64,000 nt of DNA from Dastarcus helophoroides (GCA_028583605.1 CM053333.1:33320551-33384550), one strand, 5' to 3'; shown: positions 32,335-44,030, numbered from the stretch's first letter. Notes: generated from the letters alone by a model not told the origin. Program-made: numbers and translations.

Positions 32335-35300
32335 TTCTGAAAAGTGGATATTTTAAAAATAAAAGTAGATATTTTGAAATGCTAGAATTTTTAAAAAGTT
32401 AAAATTTTCAGAAAAAGTCGAAATATGAAAGAGTCTAACTCTTCAAAAAAGCTGAAATTTCAAAAAAAAAAAATATTAATAATATACAAAAAGGTCAAAA
32501 TTAAATAAGGTAAACTTTTTTGAAGTCAAAACTTGCAAGAAGTAATTTTCGAGCAAGAAAATCTACAAAAAGTCGAAATTCTCAGTCTAAACTTTCAAAA
32601 AACTTGAAATTAAAAAAAACAAAATTTTGATGAGAATTAAAATCTGAAAAAAAAATGAAAATTTTAAAATACAGATAAGATATTACAAAAGACAGATATA
32701 AAATATTATAAAAAAGTCAAAATTTCGATAAAAAATGAAAAAAATGAGGTAAAAATTTTGTGAAAAATGTGAAATGTTGATAAAAAAGAGAACTTGAAAA
32801 CAGTCAAAATATTGAAATGTCGAACTTTTTTAATAAATCGATATTTATAAAAAAGTCAAAATTTCGATAAAAAGACAAAAACTTGATTTTCACAGAAAAG
32901 TCAAAATTTAGAAATAGTGGAAATTTGAAAATGTCGAAATTTTTAATAGGTCAGAGTTGTTAGAAAGTCAACATTAAAAAAAAACCGTTTGATGGAACAG
33001 ACTGGTCCTTGGTTATCTTCAAAAATTGAAATACAGAACTTGTCCCTTGAAACCAAGAAAGATTAAAAAACACAACAAAGGTTGCTGTCGAAACGCGTTA
33101 GAGCAACCTTGATTGTGTTTTTTAATCTTTCTTGGTTTCAGGGGACAAGTTCTGTGTTTCAATTTTTTTTTTAAATCGTACTTTTCAGAAAAATCGAATT
33201 CTTCAGAAAAGAGAAAAAATGGTAACAGAAAGTCGTTACTTCGAAAAAATCTAGAATTATTTAAAAGTCAACCTTTTGAAAATTTGCAGCACACAATTTG
33301 AAATAGTTTTTCAAAGATACAAAAAAGTTGAAATTTTAGAAGGAAACACAAAATATATAAAGCTCTTCGAATTGTTTTCCAAAAAAATTAGAATTTTCAA
33401 AAATAATCAAAATTTTGAATCGAAATTTCCAAAATAAATAAAAGTTCAAAAAGAGCCGAAATTTTGAAAAATGAGGAAATTTTCAACATACTTCAAAATT
33501 TTCTGAAAAGTGCATATTTTGAAAATAAAAGTAGACATTTTGAAATGTTAGAATTTTTAAAAAGTTAAAATTTTCAGAAAAAGGCGAAATATGAAAGAAT
33601 CTAACTCTTCAAAAGAGCCGAAACTTCCAAAAAAATATTAATGATATACATACAAAAAGGTCAAAATTCAATAAAGTAAACTTTTTTGAAGTCAAAATTT
33701 GCAAAAAGTAATTTTCGAGCAAGAAAATCTCCAAAAAGTCGAAATTCTCAGTCTATATTTTCAAAAAACTTGAAATTAAAAAAAAAACAAAATTTTGATG
33801 AGAATTAAAATCTGAAAAAAAATGAAAATTTTAAAATACAGATAAGATATCACAAAAAACAGATATAAGATATTATAAAAAAGTCAAAATTTCGATAAAA
33901 AAAATGAAAAAAATGAGGTAACAATTTTTTGAAAAAAGGTCGAAATGTTGATAAAAAAGAGAACTTGAAAACAGTCAAAATATTGAAATGTCGAACTTTT
34001 TTAATAAATCGATATTTATAAGAAAGTCAAAATTTCGATTAAAAGACAAAAACTTAATTTTCACATAAAAGTTAAAATTTAGAAATAGTGGAAATTTTAA
34101 AATGTCGAAATTTTTAAAAGGTCAAAGTTGTTAGAAAGTCAACATTACAAAAAATCGTACTTTGCAGAAAAATCTAATTCTTTAGAAAAGAGAAAAAATA
34201 GTATCAGAAAGTCGTTACTTCGAGAAAATCTAGAATTATTTAAAAGTCAACCTTTTGAAAATTTTCAGCACACAAATTTTAAATAGTTTTTCAAGGATAC
34301 AAAAAGTCGAAATTTTAAAAGTAAACACAAAATTTAAAAAGGACTTCGAATTGTTTTTCAAAAAAAAGTAGAATTTTCGAAAATAATCAAAATTTTGAAT
34401 CGTAATTTCCAATATAAATAAAAGTTCAAAAAAAGCCGAAATTTTGAAAAATGAGGAAATTTTCAACATATTTCAAAATTTTCTGAAAAGTGGATATTTT
34501 GAAAATAAAAGTAGATATTTTGAAATGTTTAAAAAGTTAACATTTTCGGAAAAAGTCGAAATATGAAAGAGTCTAACTCTTCAAAAAAGCTAAAATTTCC
34601 AAAAAAATATTAATAATATACAAAAAGGTCAAAATTAAATAAAGTAAACTTTTTTGAAGTCAAAATTTGCAAAAAGTAATTTTCGAGCAAGAAAATCTAC
34701 AAAAAGTCGAAATTCTCAGTCTAAACTTTCAAAAAACCTGAAATTAAAAAAAAACAAAATTTTGATGAGCATTAAAATCGGAAAAAAAATTTTAAAATAT
34801 AGATTTTTAAGATATTACAAAAAAGTCAAACTTTCGAGAAAAAATAAAAAAATTGAGGTAAAAATTTTGTGAAAAAAGGTCGACATGTTGATAAAAAATA
34901 GAAATCGAAAAGAGTCAAATATTAAAATGTCGAACTTTTTTAATAAATCGATATTTATAAAAAAGTCAAAATTTCGATAAAAAGATAAAAACTTGATTTT
35001 CACATAAAAGTTAAAATTTGGAAATAGTGGAAATTTTAAAATGTCGAAATTTTTAAAAAGTCAGAGTTGTTAGAAAGTCAACATTAAAAAAATCGTACTT
35101 TTCAGAAAAATCTACCATAACTCTTCAGAAAGGAGAAAAAATGGTATCAGAAAGTCGTTACTTCGAGAAAATTTAGAATTATTCAAAAGTCAACCCTTTG
35201 GAAATTTTCAGCACACAAATTTTAAATAGTTTTTCAAAGATGCAAAAAAGTCGAAATTTTCGAAGGAAACACAAAATTTAAAAAGCACTTCGAATTGTTT

Positions 35301-37700
35301 TCCAAGAAAAAAGTAGAATTTTCGAAAATATTCAAAATTTTGAATTGAAATTTCCAAAATAAATAAAAGTTCAAAAAAAGCCGAAATTTTGAAAAATGAG
35401 GAAATTTTCAACATACTTCAAAATTTTCTGAAAAGTGCATATTTTGAAAATAAAAGTAGACATTTTGAAATGTTAGAATTTTTAAAAAGGTAAAATTTTC
35501 AGAAAAAGTCGAAATATGAAAGAGTCTAACTCTTCAAAAGAGCCGAAACTTCCAAAAAAATATTAATGATATACAAAAAGGTCAAAATTCAATAAAGTAA
35601 ACTTTTTTGAAGTCAAAATTTGCAAAAAGTAATTTTCGAGCAATAAAATCTACAAAAAGTCGAAATTCTCAGTCTAAACTTTCAAAAAACTTGAAATTAA
35701 AAAAAAAACAAAATTTTGATGAGCATTCAAATCTAAAAAAAAATGAAAATTTTAAAATACATATTTTTAAGATATTACAAAAAAGTCAAACTTTCGAGAA
35801 AAAATAAAAAAATTGAGGTAAAAATTTTGTGAAAAAAGGTCGAAATGTTTGTAAAAATGAGAACTTGAAAAAACAGTCAAAATATTAAATTTTGCAAAAA
35901 GTAATTTTGGAGCAAAAAAATCTACAAAAAGTCGAAATTCTCAGTCTAAACTTTCAAAAAACTTGAAATTAAAAAAAAACAAAATTTTGATGGGAATTAA
36001 AATTTGAAAAGATAGTGAAAATTATGAAATACAGATTTTAAAGATATTACATTACAAACAAGTCAAAATTTCGAGAAAAAATAAAAAAATTGAGGTAAAA
36101 ATTTTGTGAAAAAAGGTCAAAATGTTGATAAATAAGAGAACTTGAAAACAGTCAAAATATTTAAATGTGTTTTAATAAATCGATATTTATAAAAAAGTCA
36201 AAATTTCGATAAAAAGACAAAAACTTAATTTTCACATAAAAGTTAAAATTTAGAAATAGTGGAAATTTTAAAATGTCTAAATTTTTAACAGGTCAGAGTT
36301 GTTAGAAAGTCAACATTAAAAAAAATCGTACTTTTTAGAAAAATCTAATTCTTCAGAAAAGAGAAAAAATGGTATCAGAAAGTCGTTAAAAAAATCTAGA
36401 ATTATTTAAAAGTCAACCCTTTGGAAATTTTCAGCACACAAATTTTAAATAGTTTTTCAAAGATACAAAAAAAGTCGAAATTTTAGAAGGAAACACGAAA
36501 TTTAAAAAGCACTTCGAATTGTTTTCCAAAAAAAGTAGAATTTTCAAAAATAATCAAAATTTTGAATCGAAATTTTCAAAATAAATAAAAGTTCAAAAAG
36601 AGCCGAAATTTTGAAAAATGAGGAAATTTTCAACATACTTCAAAATTTTCTGAAAAGTGGATATTTTGAAAATAAAAGTAGATATTTTGAAATGCTACAA
36701 TTTTTAAAAAGTCAAAATTTTCAAAACAAATCGAAATATGAAAGAATCTTACTCTTCAAAAAAGCTGAAATTTCCAAAAAAATATTAATGATATACAAAA
36801 AGGTCAAAATTGAATGAGGTAAACTTTTTTGAAGTCAAAATTTGCAAAAATTAATTTTCGAGCAAGAAAATCTGGAAAAAGTCGAAATTCTCAGTCTAAA
36901 CTTTCAAAAAACTTGAAATTAAAAAAAAAACAAAATTTTGATGGGAATTAAAATTTGAAAAGATAGTGAAAATTATGAAATACAGATTTTAAAGATATTA
37001 CATTACAAACAAGTCAAAATTTCGAGAAAAAATAAAAAAATTGAGGTAAAAATTTTGTGAAAAAAGGTCAAAATGTTGATAAAAAAGAGAACTTGAAAAC
37101 AGTCAAAATATTTAAATGTGTTTTAATAAATCGATATTTATAAAAAAATCAAAATTTCAATAAAAAGACAAAAACCTAATCTTCACATAAAAGTTAAAAT
37201 TTAGAAATAGTGGCAATTTTAAAATGTCGAAATTTTTAAAAGGTCAGAGTTGTTAAAAAGTCAACATTAAAAAAAATCGTACTTTTCAGAAAAATCTAAT
37301 TCTTTAGAAAAGAGAAAAAATGGTATCAGAAAGTCGTTACTTCGAGAAAATCTAGAATTATTTAAAAATCAACCCTTTGGAAATTTTCAGCACACAAATT
37401 TTAAATAGTTTTTCAAAGATACAAAAAAGTCGAAATTTTAGAAGGAAACACAAAATTTAAAAAGCGCTTCGAATTGTTTTCCAAAAAAAAGTAGAATTTT
37501 CTAAAATAATCAAAATTTTGAATCGAAATTTCCAAAATAAATAAAACGTTCAAAAAAAAACGAAATTTTAAAAAATGAGGAAATTTTCAAAATACGTTAA
37601 AATTTTGCAAAAAAGTCGAAATTTTAAAATATAGAAACTCTCGGAATAAGTAAAATTTTGCAAAAGAGCTAACATTTTGAGAAAAAAATGGAAATTTCGA
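32335..37700. repeat. Tandem array of ~950-975-bp A-rich units
   Basis: The landmark GTCTAACTCTTC (or a one-base variant) occurs at about 32433, 33598, 34571, 35524 and 36747. Spacing is 953-987 bp once the 184-bp foldback insertion at 32989 is removed; the last interval (1223) includes an internal duplication near 35.88-36.2 kb. Repeated sub-landmarks include GGAAATTTTCAACATA and GTCGTTACTTCGA. The open frames inside are lysine/phenylalanine/serine-rich translations of the repeat. Confidence 0.9.
32989..33172 (-). mobile_element. Foldback retroelement copy with visible empty sites
   Basis: Inserted in one unit of the ~950-bp array between AAACCGT (32982-32988) and AAATCGT (33173-33179). Sister units keep the uninterrupted site (GTCAACATT, A-run, ATCGTACTTTT at about 34140, 35076 and 36310), so insertion boundaries can be read directly. 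The element begins TTGATGGAACAGACTGGTCC on the plus strand and ends after GTGTTTCAATTTTTTTTT. The hairpin turn, including the ribozyme-like core, is deleted; arms of roughly 70 bp remain. Confidence 0.85.
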
Positions 37701-39055
37701 ATTTTTTTCAAAAATAAAGTGGAATTTTCGAAAAAAATCAAAATTTTTAATCGAAATTCTCAAAATACATCCAAATTTTGCGAAAAAGTCGAAATTTTAA
37801 GATATATATAGAAATTCTCAGAATAAGTAAAATTTTAAAAAAGAGACAACATTTTGAGAAAAAAATAGAAAGTTTGAAAAAAGGTGTAATTTTGAAAAAA
37901 TAGAAATCATAAATGTCGAACTTTCAAAAAAAAAAACAAAATCCTTGACCAAAAATCTGGAAACGCGTGGTCATTTTCTAAAGTTTTTCTTTAATTCAAA
38001 ATTTTTAAAGAAGCAAAATTCTTTCAAAAATTGTAAAAATTTTTTAAAAGTTCGAGAATTTTCAAAAATAGTAAAAATTTTGGAATAAAGTTGTGATTTG
38101 CAGTCCGTCTAAATTTTCAAAAAAAAGTCAAAATATTCAAAAAAGTGAAAAGGTCCAGAAACAGAAGAACAATGAAATTTTTGCAACAAAAATTAAGTAA
38201 AAGAGCCGAAATTTTTAAATAAATCTAGATTTAGAAAAAAAGATCTTTTTGAAAACCAGTTTTTTTAGACAAAAGCGGAATTTAAAAAAACAACGAAATT
38301 TAAAAAAATGATTTTTTCATAACTAGAAAACGCCACTCCTTAAAGCAAAGCATAAAATAGTGTGACATGTTAAGGTATTAAAGTTTAAATTTCAAAAAAA
38401 AGAAGCCAAAATTTTGAGAAGTATCAAAATTTTCCGAGAAAATATATGACAAAAACTAAATTTAAAAAATTTAGTTTTTTTTTCATATATTTTTTAATAT
38501 TTTCTACTATTTTGAGAAGTATAAAATATTTCTGAGAAAATATATGAAAAAAAACTAAATTTTTTAACAGGAATTATGAAAAAATCACCTGCCTTGTTTT
38601 TTAATAATTTTCTCTGAATTTTGGGCGTAAAATAAAATTTAAACTAAAACTCGAATTTCATTTTTGTAAAGTTTAGGGTTTTTCAAAATTTGAATTTTTT
38701 ATTAAAATTCGTAGGGAGTTTTTGAGCTTGAAACTTGTAAAATGAAAAATTTTGATGTATTAAAAAAATTCAAAATCTCTAATTTAACTTCAAAATGTTG
38801 GGGTTTTTGTCTAATTTACAAATAAAATTACAAAATTTCAACTTTTTCTAAAAATTTTATGAATTTATTGGATATGAACTACAAACTTACTTAAAATGTT
38901 TAATTTTTCCAAAAACCTTTTTAATATGTTAATTTTAAACTTCAAATCTAAGCTTTTTAGAAATGCTTATCGGATTTTTAAATATTTAGACTTCAATGAT
39001 AACAAATGCCATTGAGTCATGAATATAAAAAAATGTGCCTTATTTTTATTTTTCT
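37701..39055. repeat. Degenerate AT-rich satellite-like DNA
   Basis: A-rich to about 38.5 kb, then mixed and T-rich. Words are shared with the ~950-bp array but without a clear period. No gene seen. Confidence 0.5.
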
Positions 39056-39068
39056 TTATATGACAGAA

Positions 39069-39295
39069 ATTGAAATACAGAACTTGTCCCCTGAAATCAA
39101 GAAAGATTAAAAACACAACAAAGGTTGCTCATCTTCAGAGAGAAACTGTTTCTCTCTGAAGATGACAGCTTGGCTGTCGAAACGCGTTAGAGCAACCTTT
39201 GTTATATTTTTAATCTCTCTTGGTTTCAGGGGACAAGTTCTGCATTTCAATTTTTGAAGATAACCAAGGACCAGTCCGTTCCATAACAAAAAAAA
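39069..39295 (+). mobile_element. Foldback retroelement, reference copy with 13-bp target duplication and A-tail
   Basis: A perfect 13-bp direct repeat, TTATATGACAGAA, flanks the element (39056-39068 and 39296-39308). Sense is plus. It begins ATTGAAATACAGAACTTGTC, runs through an arm, turns at AGAGAGAAACTGTTTCTCTC, returns through the inverted arm, adds a unique tail (GAAGATAACCAAGGACCAGT then CCGTTCCATAAC) and ends in an A-run. Long direct duplications, an A-tail and 5'-truncated sister copies (for example 45647-45747) indicate target-primed reverse transcription rather than cut-and-paste. With inverted terminal arms and a hammerhead-like core this best fits a short derivative of a Penelope-like element or an animal retrozyme. 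The left arm of this copy has a 26-bp deletion. Confidence 0.85.
39152..39192 (+). ncRNA. Hammerhead-ribozyme-like core in the foldback element
   Basis: Parts in order: CUCU (39152-39155), CUGAAGA (39156-39162, matching the CUGANGA box), stem II GACAGC/GCUGUC (39164-39169 with 39173-39178), GAAA (39179-39182), a 2-bp stem III AC/GU around GC (39182-39187), cleavage position U (39188), and AGAG (39189-39192), which pairs with the opening CUCU as stem I. One extra U (39163) between the CUGANGA box and stem II departs from consensus and could weaken activity. In the copy at 55716-55750 stem II is GAUAGC/GCUAUC, a paired change. Confidence 0.5.
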
Positions 39296-39450
39296 TTATA
39301 TGACAGAATATCTTTTATCCAATACATTGATAAATTGCATTTATCGATATATTTATTTCGATAAATTTTACTATCGATATGTACTAAGCAATATATTGTT
39401 CGATATGATATATCGATATATTTATTTTTTCTGCCATCCCTAGTGCCAGC

Positions 39451-40410
39451 ATCGTCAGGAATACAAAAACGTTCACTCGTTCCCTCTGCTGCTCATTTCC
39501 GCTATTAACAGACACAAACAACAACGTGAGTGGCAGTCCTGAAGGTGTCCTCAGCACCGAGTGGCGAAACGACAGAAAATTTACCAAACTTGACGCCGGT
39601 AAAACCCAGAAGATTGCACCAACGTCAAGTTAGAAGAAGACGACAAAATTCATGTACACTTTCATCTTAGTTTTCGACGGTGTCCTAATTTCGAAACTTA
39701 TTGATTTTCGACAACAGTAAAATAACGTCGATTTATAAAAATGCTTAAAACAAATTGAATTGGAATAATTTAGTTTATGAGTAATTCTAAATGGACACAA
39801 GTGGACGTTTTAATAAATTGATAAATAAGCAGATCAATGAACTACTTCCAAGCTATTAAAACATATTTCTGGAGTACCTTGGCAAAAAAAAAGTTATTTT
39901 CCGTGGGCAAACATTTATCATAATGCGAAGAAAACAAAGGGTTGATTTGAAAGCGAAAGTGTGATACAAATCTAAACGTTTTCGTTTATCTATTTAAATT
40001 TCCTCGAAGTGAAAATAGAAGGTTCCCTTGCGAAATTATTGGATTTATTATTAAAATGTTGAAATTTGGAATTCGATTTCCAAATTGACAAACTAAATTA
40101 CATTACATCCTATCTTTAATCGGTTGTTATACAAAATTAGGTCAAATATTTAAGCGATGAATGTAATCGATTACCATCTGAAACACATCGAATTCTGAAA
40201 TTTACTACTGAATAATGCGATTCTCAGCATTGTAAGCGCAAATAAGCGATATTTGATAGCAACCTTGAAGTGATGATTAAAGGACATGAAGATAACTAGA
40301 CAATGTAATTCTGGTTCGTAATAGGCAGCAGGTAAACTATTATTAATTTTGAATGTGAGTGGGGGTGGACAAATCTGTGACATTCTAGGGTACTGTCAGA
40401 CATCGCTATG
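39451..40410. other. Low-copy DNA with a possible 5' splice site
   Basis: Just right of the giant hAT element, 39450-39650 is GC-richer, and ACAAACAACAAC is followed by GTGAGT near 39522, a good donor consensus on the plus strand. No acceptor or open frame supports a coding exon. The remainder shows nothing recognisable. Confidence 0.25.
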
Positions 40411-40640
40411 TACGAGGGCAGTCTGAAAAATAATGCACACATACTTGTACAGCGCGAACGAAATGACCTTCAGAAGCGCACCAGGTGGAATGAAGATGTG
40501 ACATTTTTACTATATACGCATGCCCACATTTGAGATCTTGAATTTATCCAGTATATTTTGGGTGGACGTGTTCTAGTGCAACATTTCAACTTTACTAGAA
40601 TAAAATTTCATGAGAGAAGGTCGAAGTGCAAAGTTGCATT
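40411..40640 (+). mobile_element. Tc1/mariner-type left-end fragment
   Basis: TACGAGGGCAGTCTGAAAAA followed by TAATGCACAC is a typical mariner-type terminus. About 230 bp of following sequence may belong to it. No transposase motif and no matching right end are seen, so it is a truncated remnant. Confidence 0.55.
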
Positions 40641-41054
40641 CAATATATAAATTTTTTAACTGTGTAAGGAGGTTATTGACCGTTTTCTCAAAATTAGAAA
40701 CTCTTTTTTTAAATTTAAGGTTTTAGTTCGAAATCCAAACGTGCAAATGTCAGTTTAGAAGAAGACATACATTCAACTTCTATTTATAGAGACTCTGTTT
40801 TCTGTAGGTTTCCAAATTCAGTTCCACCTCTATGAGAAGTGCTACATGGGCATAATTAGGAGTTCAATGTACTTAAAATAATTAAAAGAAGGCTTAATTT
40901 TAAACCGGTTGAAACTGGAGATTTCATTGTTTCTTTTGTTTCTTCTAGAAATAGAAATTTTGAACTCCAAGGCCAAAGGTCTCGAATTTTTAATCGACTC
41001 TCCGTGGTTAAACTTCTTTCGAGCATTGTGAGTTGAATGCGGAAATAAAGATAG

Positions 41055-41341
41055 GTGAGAATCATCCACCCGAGCTGCAGAGGTTGTTTAGAAGAAGATG
41101 AGAGTGTCGAGCACGTGATGTGCCACTGCCCGGCACTAGCATCAATCAGAGGATCCACACTGGCCTAGTGTGGCCAGTTTGAGAAAGGCGCATCCAAGGG
41201 ACGTTCTTCAGTTTCTCAACAAGGTTGGGTGACTGAATGAATGACCAAGAACACGGGGATAGCACAATGGGCCCGAAAAGGGTGGCCTAAGTGCTGGCCT
41301 AAACTTTAGGCAACCCACAACGAATCCAGAATCCATCCACC
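41055..41341 (+). pseudogene. LINE ORF2 C-terminus and 3' end, remnant
   Basis: On the plus strand, CRGCLEEDESVEHVMCHCPA (from 41076) shows the C-x2-C...H-x3-C arrangement that ends many insect LINE ORF2 proteins, after an RNase H-like region. It continues LASIRGSTLA to a stop, then decayed text resembling FLNKVGW. Upstream the frame is closed by a stop (41052-41054). Cysteine-rich tails of this kind are typical of R1/I-group LINEs; the clade is not certain. A short relative sits at 6313-6357. Confidence 0.55.
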
Positions 41342-41368
41342 GTTTTAAATGCAAATAAACTGTAATTG

Positions 41369-41670
41369 TTAGGACAAATCGCGTTTGATAACTAATTCCA
41401 GAGTTTGGAAGAAAGAGTCTCCATAGAGAGCTGTGCCAAGCTGGACTACATAAGAATTTGCCATCTCCATCTCAAAAATTTTGCCCTTGACGTGATTAGA
41501 TCTATCAGTTCCTGCGAGCATTTTCCATAAAAGTACAAGAGACAAATCACCAACCACCCTTTTGTGCTCCAGTGTTTCCAGAGGATCGATCAAACTCTGG
41601 TCATCAATTAGGCGAACCTTCATTTATTCGAAAGAGCCAAAGCGTGCTTGGGAGCTGAACTCCAAACATT
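41369..41670 (-). pseudogene. jockey-like LINE ORF2 C-terminal fragment
   Basis: The minus-strand frame includes VRLIDDQSLIDPLETLEHKR and GDLSLVLLWKML, and upstream text similar to SAPKHALAL. This is the C-terminal region of insect jockey-type ORF2 proteins, downstream of the reverse transcriptase. An in-frame stop separates the SAPKHALAL block from the rest. It is in opposite orientation to the LINE remnant immediately upstream, so these are two insertions. The decayed copy at 58.6-59.3 kb contains the region just upstream of this one. Confidence 0.6.
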
Positions 41671-42219
41671 AAAGATGAGATTTTGAGTCTATTCGGGGGA
41701 AAGAAAACCTAAATTAGTTACAACAAAATTTTCTCAAAATTTCACCAACCACCATAACAAGGTGGCGTTATATGTATACGGTTAAACGTACTCGTTACAG
41801 TTATTGTTTTTTTTTTGGCAAATCAGTCTGCTTGCGCTAATAAATAGGGACTTTCCATCGTAAAGGGAAGCCTTTGAATTAGACAATGTTTTAGGGGCAT
41901 TTCGCAGATTTGAAAATAAAGCATCCAAGTCACCTTTTAAGGCAGCCGAGAATTTGCATTTATAGATATAAAACAGTTCAAAGTTAAAGCTTAAAGGGAA
42001 GGAGGATTACTTCACAGCTGAATGTGTATTTTAGTCTTTGTCTTGTTTTCTTGAAATATTAAGATACATTTGCATAAAAAGTATATAGCAGATGGCGATG
42101 ATATTGTTGGCGGCGGCATAGGAAATGCTATGGTGAGAAAGATCATTTTACCCCTTAAGACCACTGGCTTAAAAGCTCGAGGAAGATATATTGCAGATAG
42201 CATAAGCGTAGTTAGACGT
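41671..42219. other. Low-copy DNA, nothing recognised
   Basis: AT-rich DNA between the LINE remnants and the GC-rich island. No supported feature. Confidence 0.35.
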
Positions 42220-42538
42220 GATAAGAAACGTCATCCGGAATTATGGCGCAAGGGGAGAAGGATGGTAATGAGCTACTTTAGTTACCCGGTGACCCTTCCT
42301 GAGGATCATGTACTGCAGCAGGTAGGCCGGACACGGAAGACCTCCAGAGGATGGTGGATGGACGAATATGCGCGCGCGCCACCTCCAAAGCGCGGAAAAG
42401 CGCCGTCTCCACCGCCTGGTTGTTGCGGCAGTTGGAGTTATCCGCGGCTTGCGATCACACGTCTTGCGCCCTTCTGGGGACGGCATGAGTCGGAAAACGC
42501 ACGTTCTTCAGTCAGCGAGTTCCGACCCGCGCGGCTAG

Positions 42539-42728
42539 AAGCCGTTCCTTCCACACGCACGGAACACCACCACATGTTCTTCGACGATTATCAGTGACCA
42601 AGTAGAAGACATGTTAACCACGTTAATGATGCCGGCTCCCACCGCTGTGACCATGAGCAATCCGGGACCTTTGCCCAAAATAGAGACAAAACTTGCTCTA
42701 AACCATAACGCTCCCGCAAACAAAGCTG
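42539..42728 (+). CDS. Candidate exon at a GC-rich island, strand plus favoured
   Basis: Bases 42220-42730 are unusually GC- and CpG-rich for this window (for example GCGCGCGCGCC near 42371). On the plus strand a frame is open from 42539 through an acceptor-like TCGACGATTATCAG (to 42594) to a strong donor, G then GTATGT, at 42729. It includes possible starts at 42611 and at 42653 (ACCATGAGC); the latter would give MSNPGPLPKIETKLALNHNA and end in phase 1. The opposite strand is also open and reads a hydrophobic LWFRASFVSILGKGPGLL, so strand is not settled; the plus strand has the better splice site. I recognise no family. It may be a 5' exon with its UTR in the island. Confidence 0.3.
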
Positions 42729-42729
42729 G

Positions 42730-43390
42730 TATGTACTCAAAATGTGTACATGACCTTATTCTTTCTTTCTTTGAGTCGGTCTTTATTCACGAAGTTTGCA
42801 GAAGCTAGCAACTTTCGCCGCATTAGCAGATAACCGACCAAAATATTTTCATTCTTTGTTCTTTGTTCGCTCGCCAACTTGTAACACTTGCAACTTTACC
42901 AATGAATTTTTTGCTTGACTTTATCTATAAAACCTCAAAAGTTAATTATATAAGTGTACGAAACTTTGCCATTTAAACACAAACTTCTTATTAAAGTAAA
43001 TATTTACTTTGTGGCACTTTAATAATAATTAATTTAACATAAGGCAAGTTAGTTTACCAACAAAACTGAATGAAACGCTTAACGCCGTATTCTAATTTAT
43101 ATTTTATTCTCCGGATTTTGAACGCTAAATCTTTGTTTTAAAAGGAAACAGGCAGCCGACTCAGACGACACTTTGATTGAGCCGACTTTTACTAAACACC
43201 TACAATTATTTTGTTCCGTAATTCATTTCCAATTTATTTATATTTAATTATTAGGCTATCAAAACCTGCGCTGAATGATATCGGTTTTAAAAAACTTTGT
43301 TTGGTTTATTGGTTTCGATTTAGAAATGTTTTCTTGAACTTTCAAACCAACTACTGGCATCCCTGAACTAGCTCGGTTTATTTCCAATAT
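42730..43390. other. Low-copy DNA with a hAT-type right end
   Basis: Mostly featureless. At 43339-43365, ACCAACTACTGGCATCCCTG, reverse complemented to CAGGGATGCCAGTAGTTGGT, resembles a hAT terminus; its left partner was not found. Confidence 0.35.
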
Positions 43391-43491
43391 TGTAATCTCA
43401 TAATCATCATCGCCATTATCATCATCATCATCATCATGGTCCTCATTTTCACGTTGGCATCGTCGTCGTTATCAGCGTCATTGTCATCACC

Positions 43492-43522
<31 letters not shown>

Positions 43523-44030
43523 TCATGATTATAATTGTTATCATCATCGTAATCATCATCGCCATCAGCATCACCGTTAGCATCGCCATCATCATTATCA
43601 TTATCATCACCATCAATATAAGCATCATCATCACCATCAATATCATCATCATCATCATCATTGCCCTCATCTTCACGTTAGCATCGTCGTCGTTATCAGC
43701 GTCATTGTCATGACCACCATTATCATCATCGTCATCATCATCATCATCATCATGATTATAATTGTTATCATCATCGTAATCATCATCGCCATCAGCATCA
43801 CCATCATCACTATCATTATCATCACCATCAATATTATCATCATCAACACCATCAATATTATCATCATCATCATCGCCCTCATCTTCACGTTGGCATCGTC
43901 GTCGTTATCAGCGTCATTGTCATGACCACCCTTATCATCGTCATTATCATCATCATTATCATCATCATAACCATCATTATAATCATAGTCATCATGATCA
44001 TAATTGTTATCTTCATTTGACGCCTTTGGC
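43391..44030. repeat. CAT-trinucleotide microsatellite with ~220-bp higher-order repeats
   Basis: Long (CAT/ATC)n tracts. A block containing GTTGGCATCGTCGTCGTTAT or a close variant recurs at about 43452, 43676 and 43888, so the microsatellite has been duplicated in blocks of ~210-225 bp. The methionine- or isoleucine-rich open frames here are trinucleotide translations. Confidence 0.95.

Larger units (their letters stand above)
29985..39442. mobile_element. Giant hAT-type element, 9.46 kb, non-autonomous
   Basis: The termini are inverted: left TAGGGATGGCAACAATATAT, right (reverse complement) TAGGGATGGCAGAAAAAATA. Both ends carry subterminal clusters of TATCGATA. The 8-bp flanks, GTGTCAGC (29977-29984) and GTGCCAGC (39443-39450), match at seven of eight positions, fitting an aged hAT target duplication. 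No transposase is visible. The interior is an A-rich satellite-like array of ~950-bp units (32335-37700), three foldback retroelement copies, and the left end of another hAT-like element (30843). Most of the length comes from tandem amplification after or during mobility. Confidence 0.75.

Noticed and set aside
42070..42597. A 175-codon plus-strand frame through the GC-rich island
   Set aside because: It lacks a convincing start and any recognised domain, and its arginine/proline content follows GC-rich composition. Kept only as context for the candidate exon.
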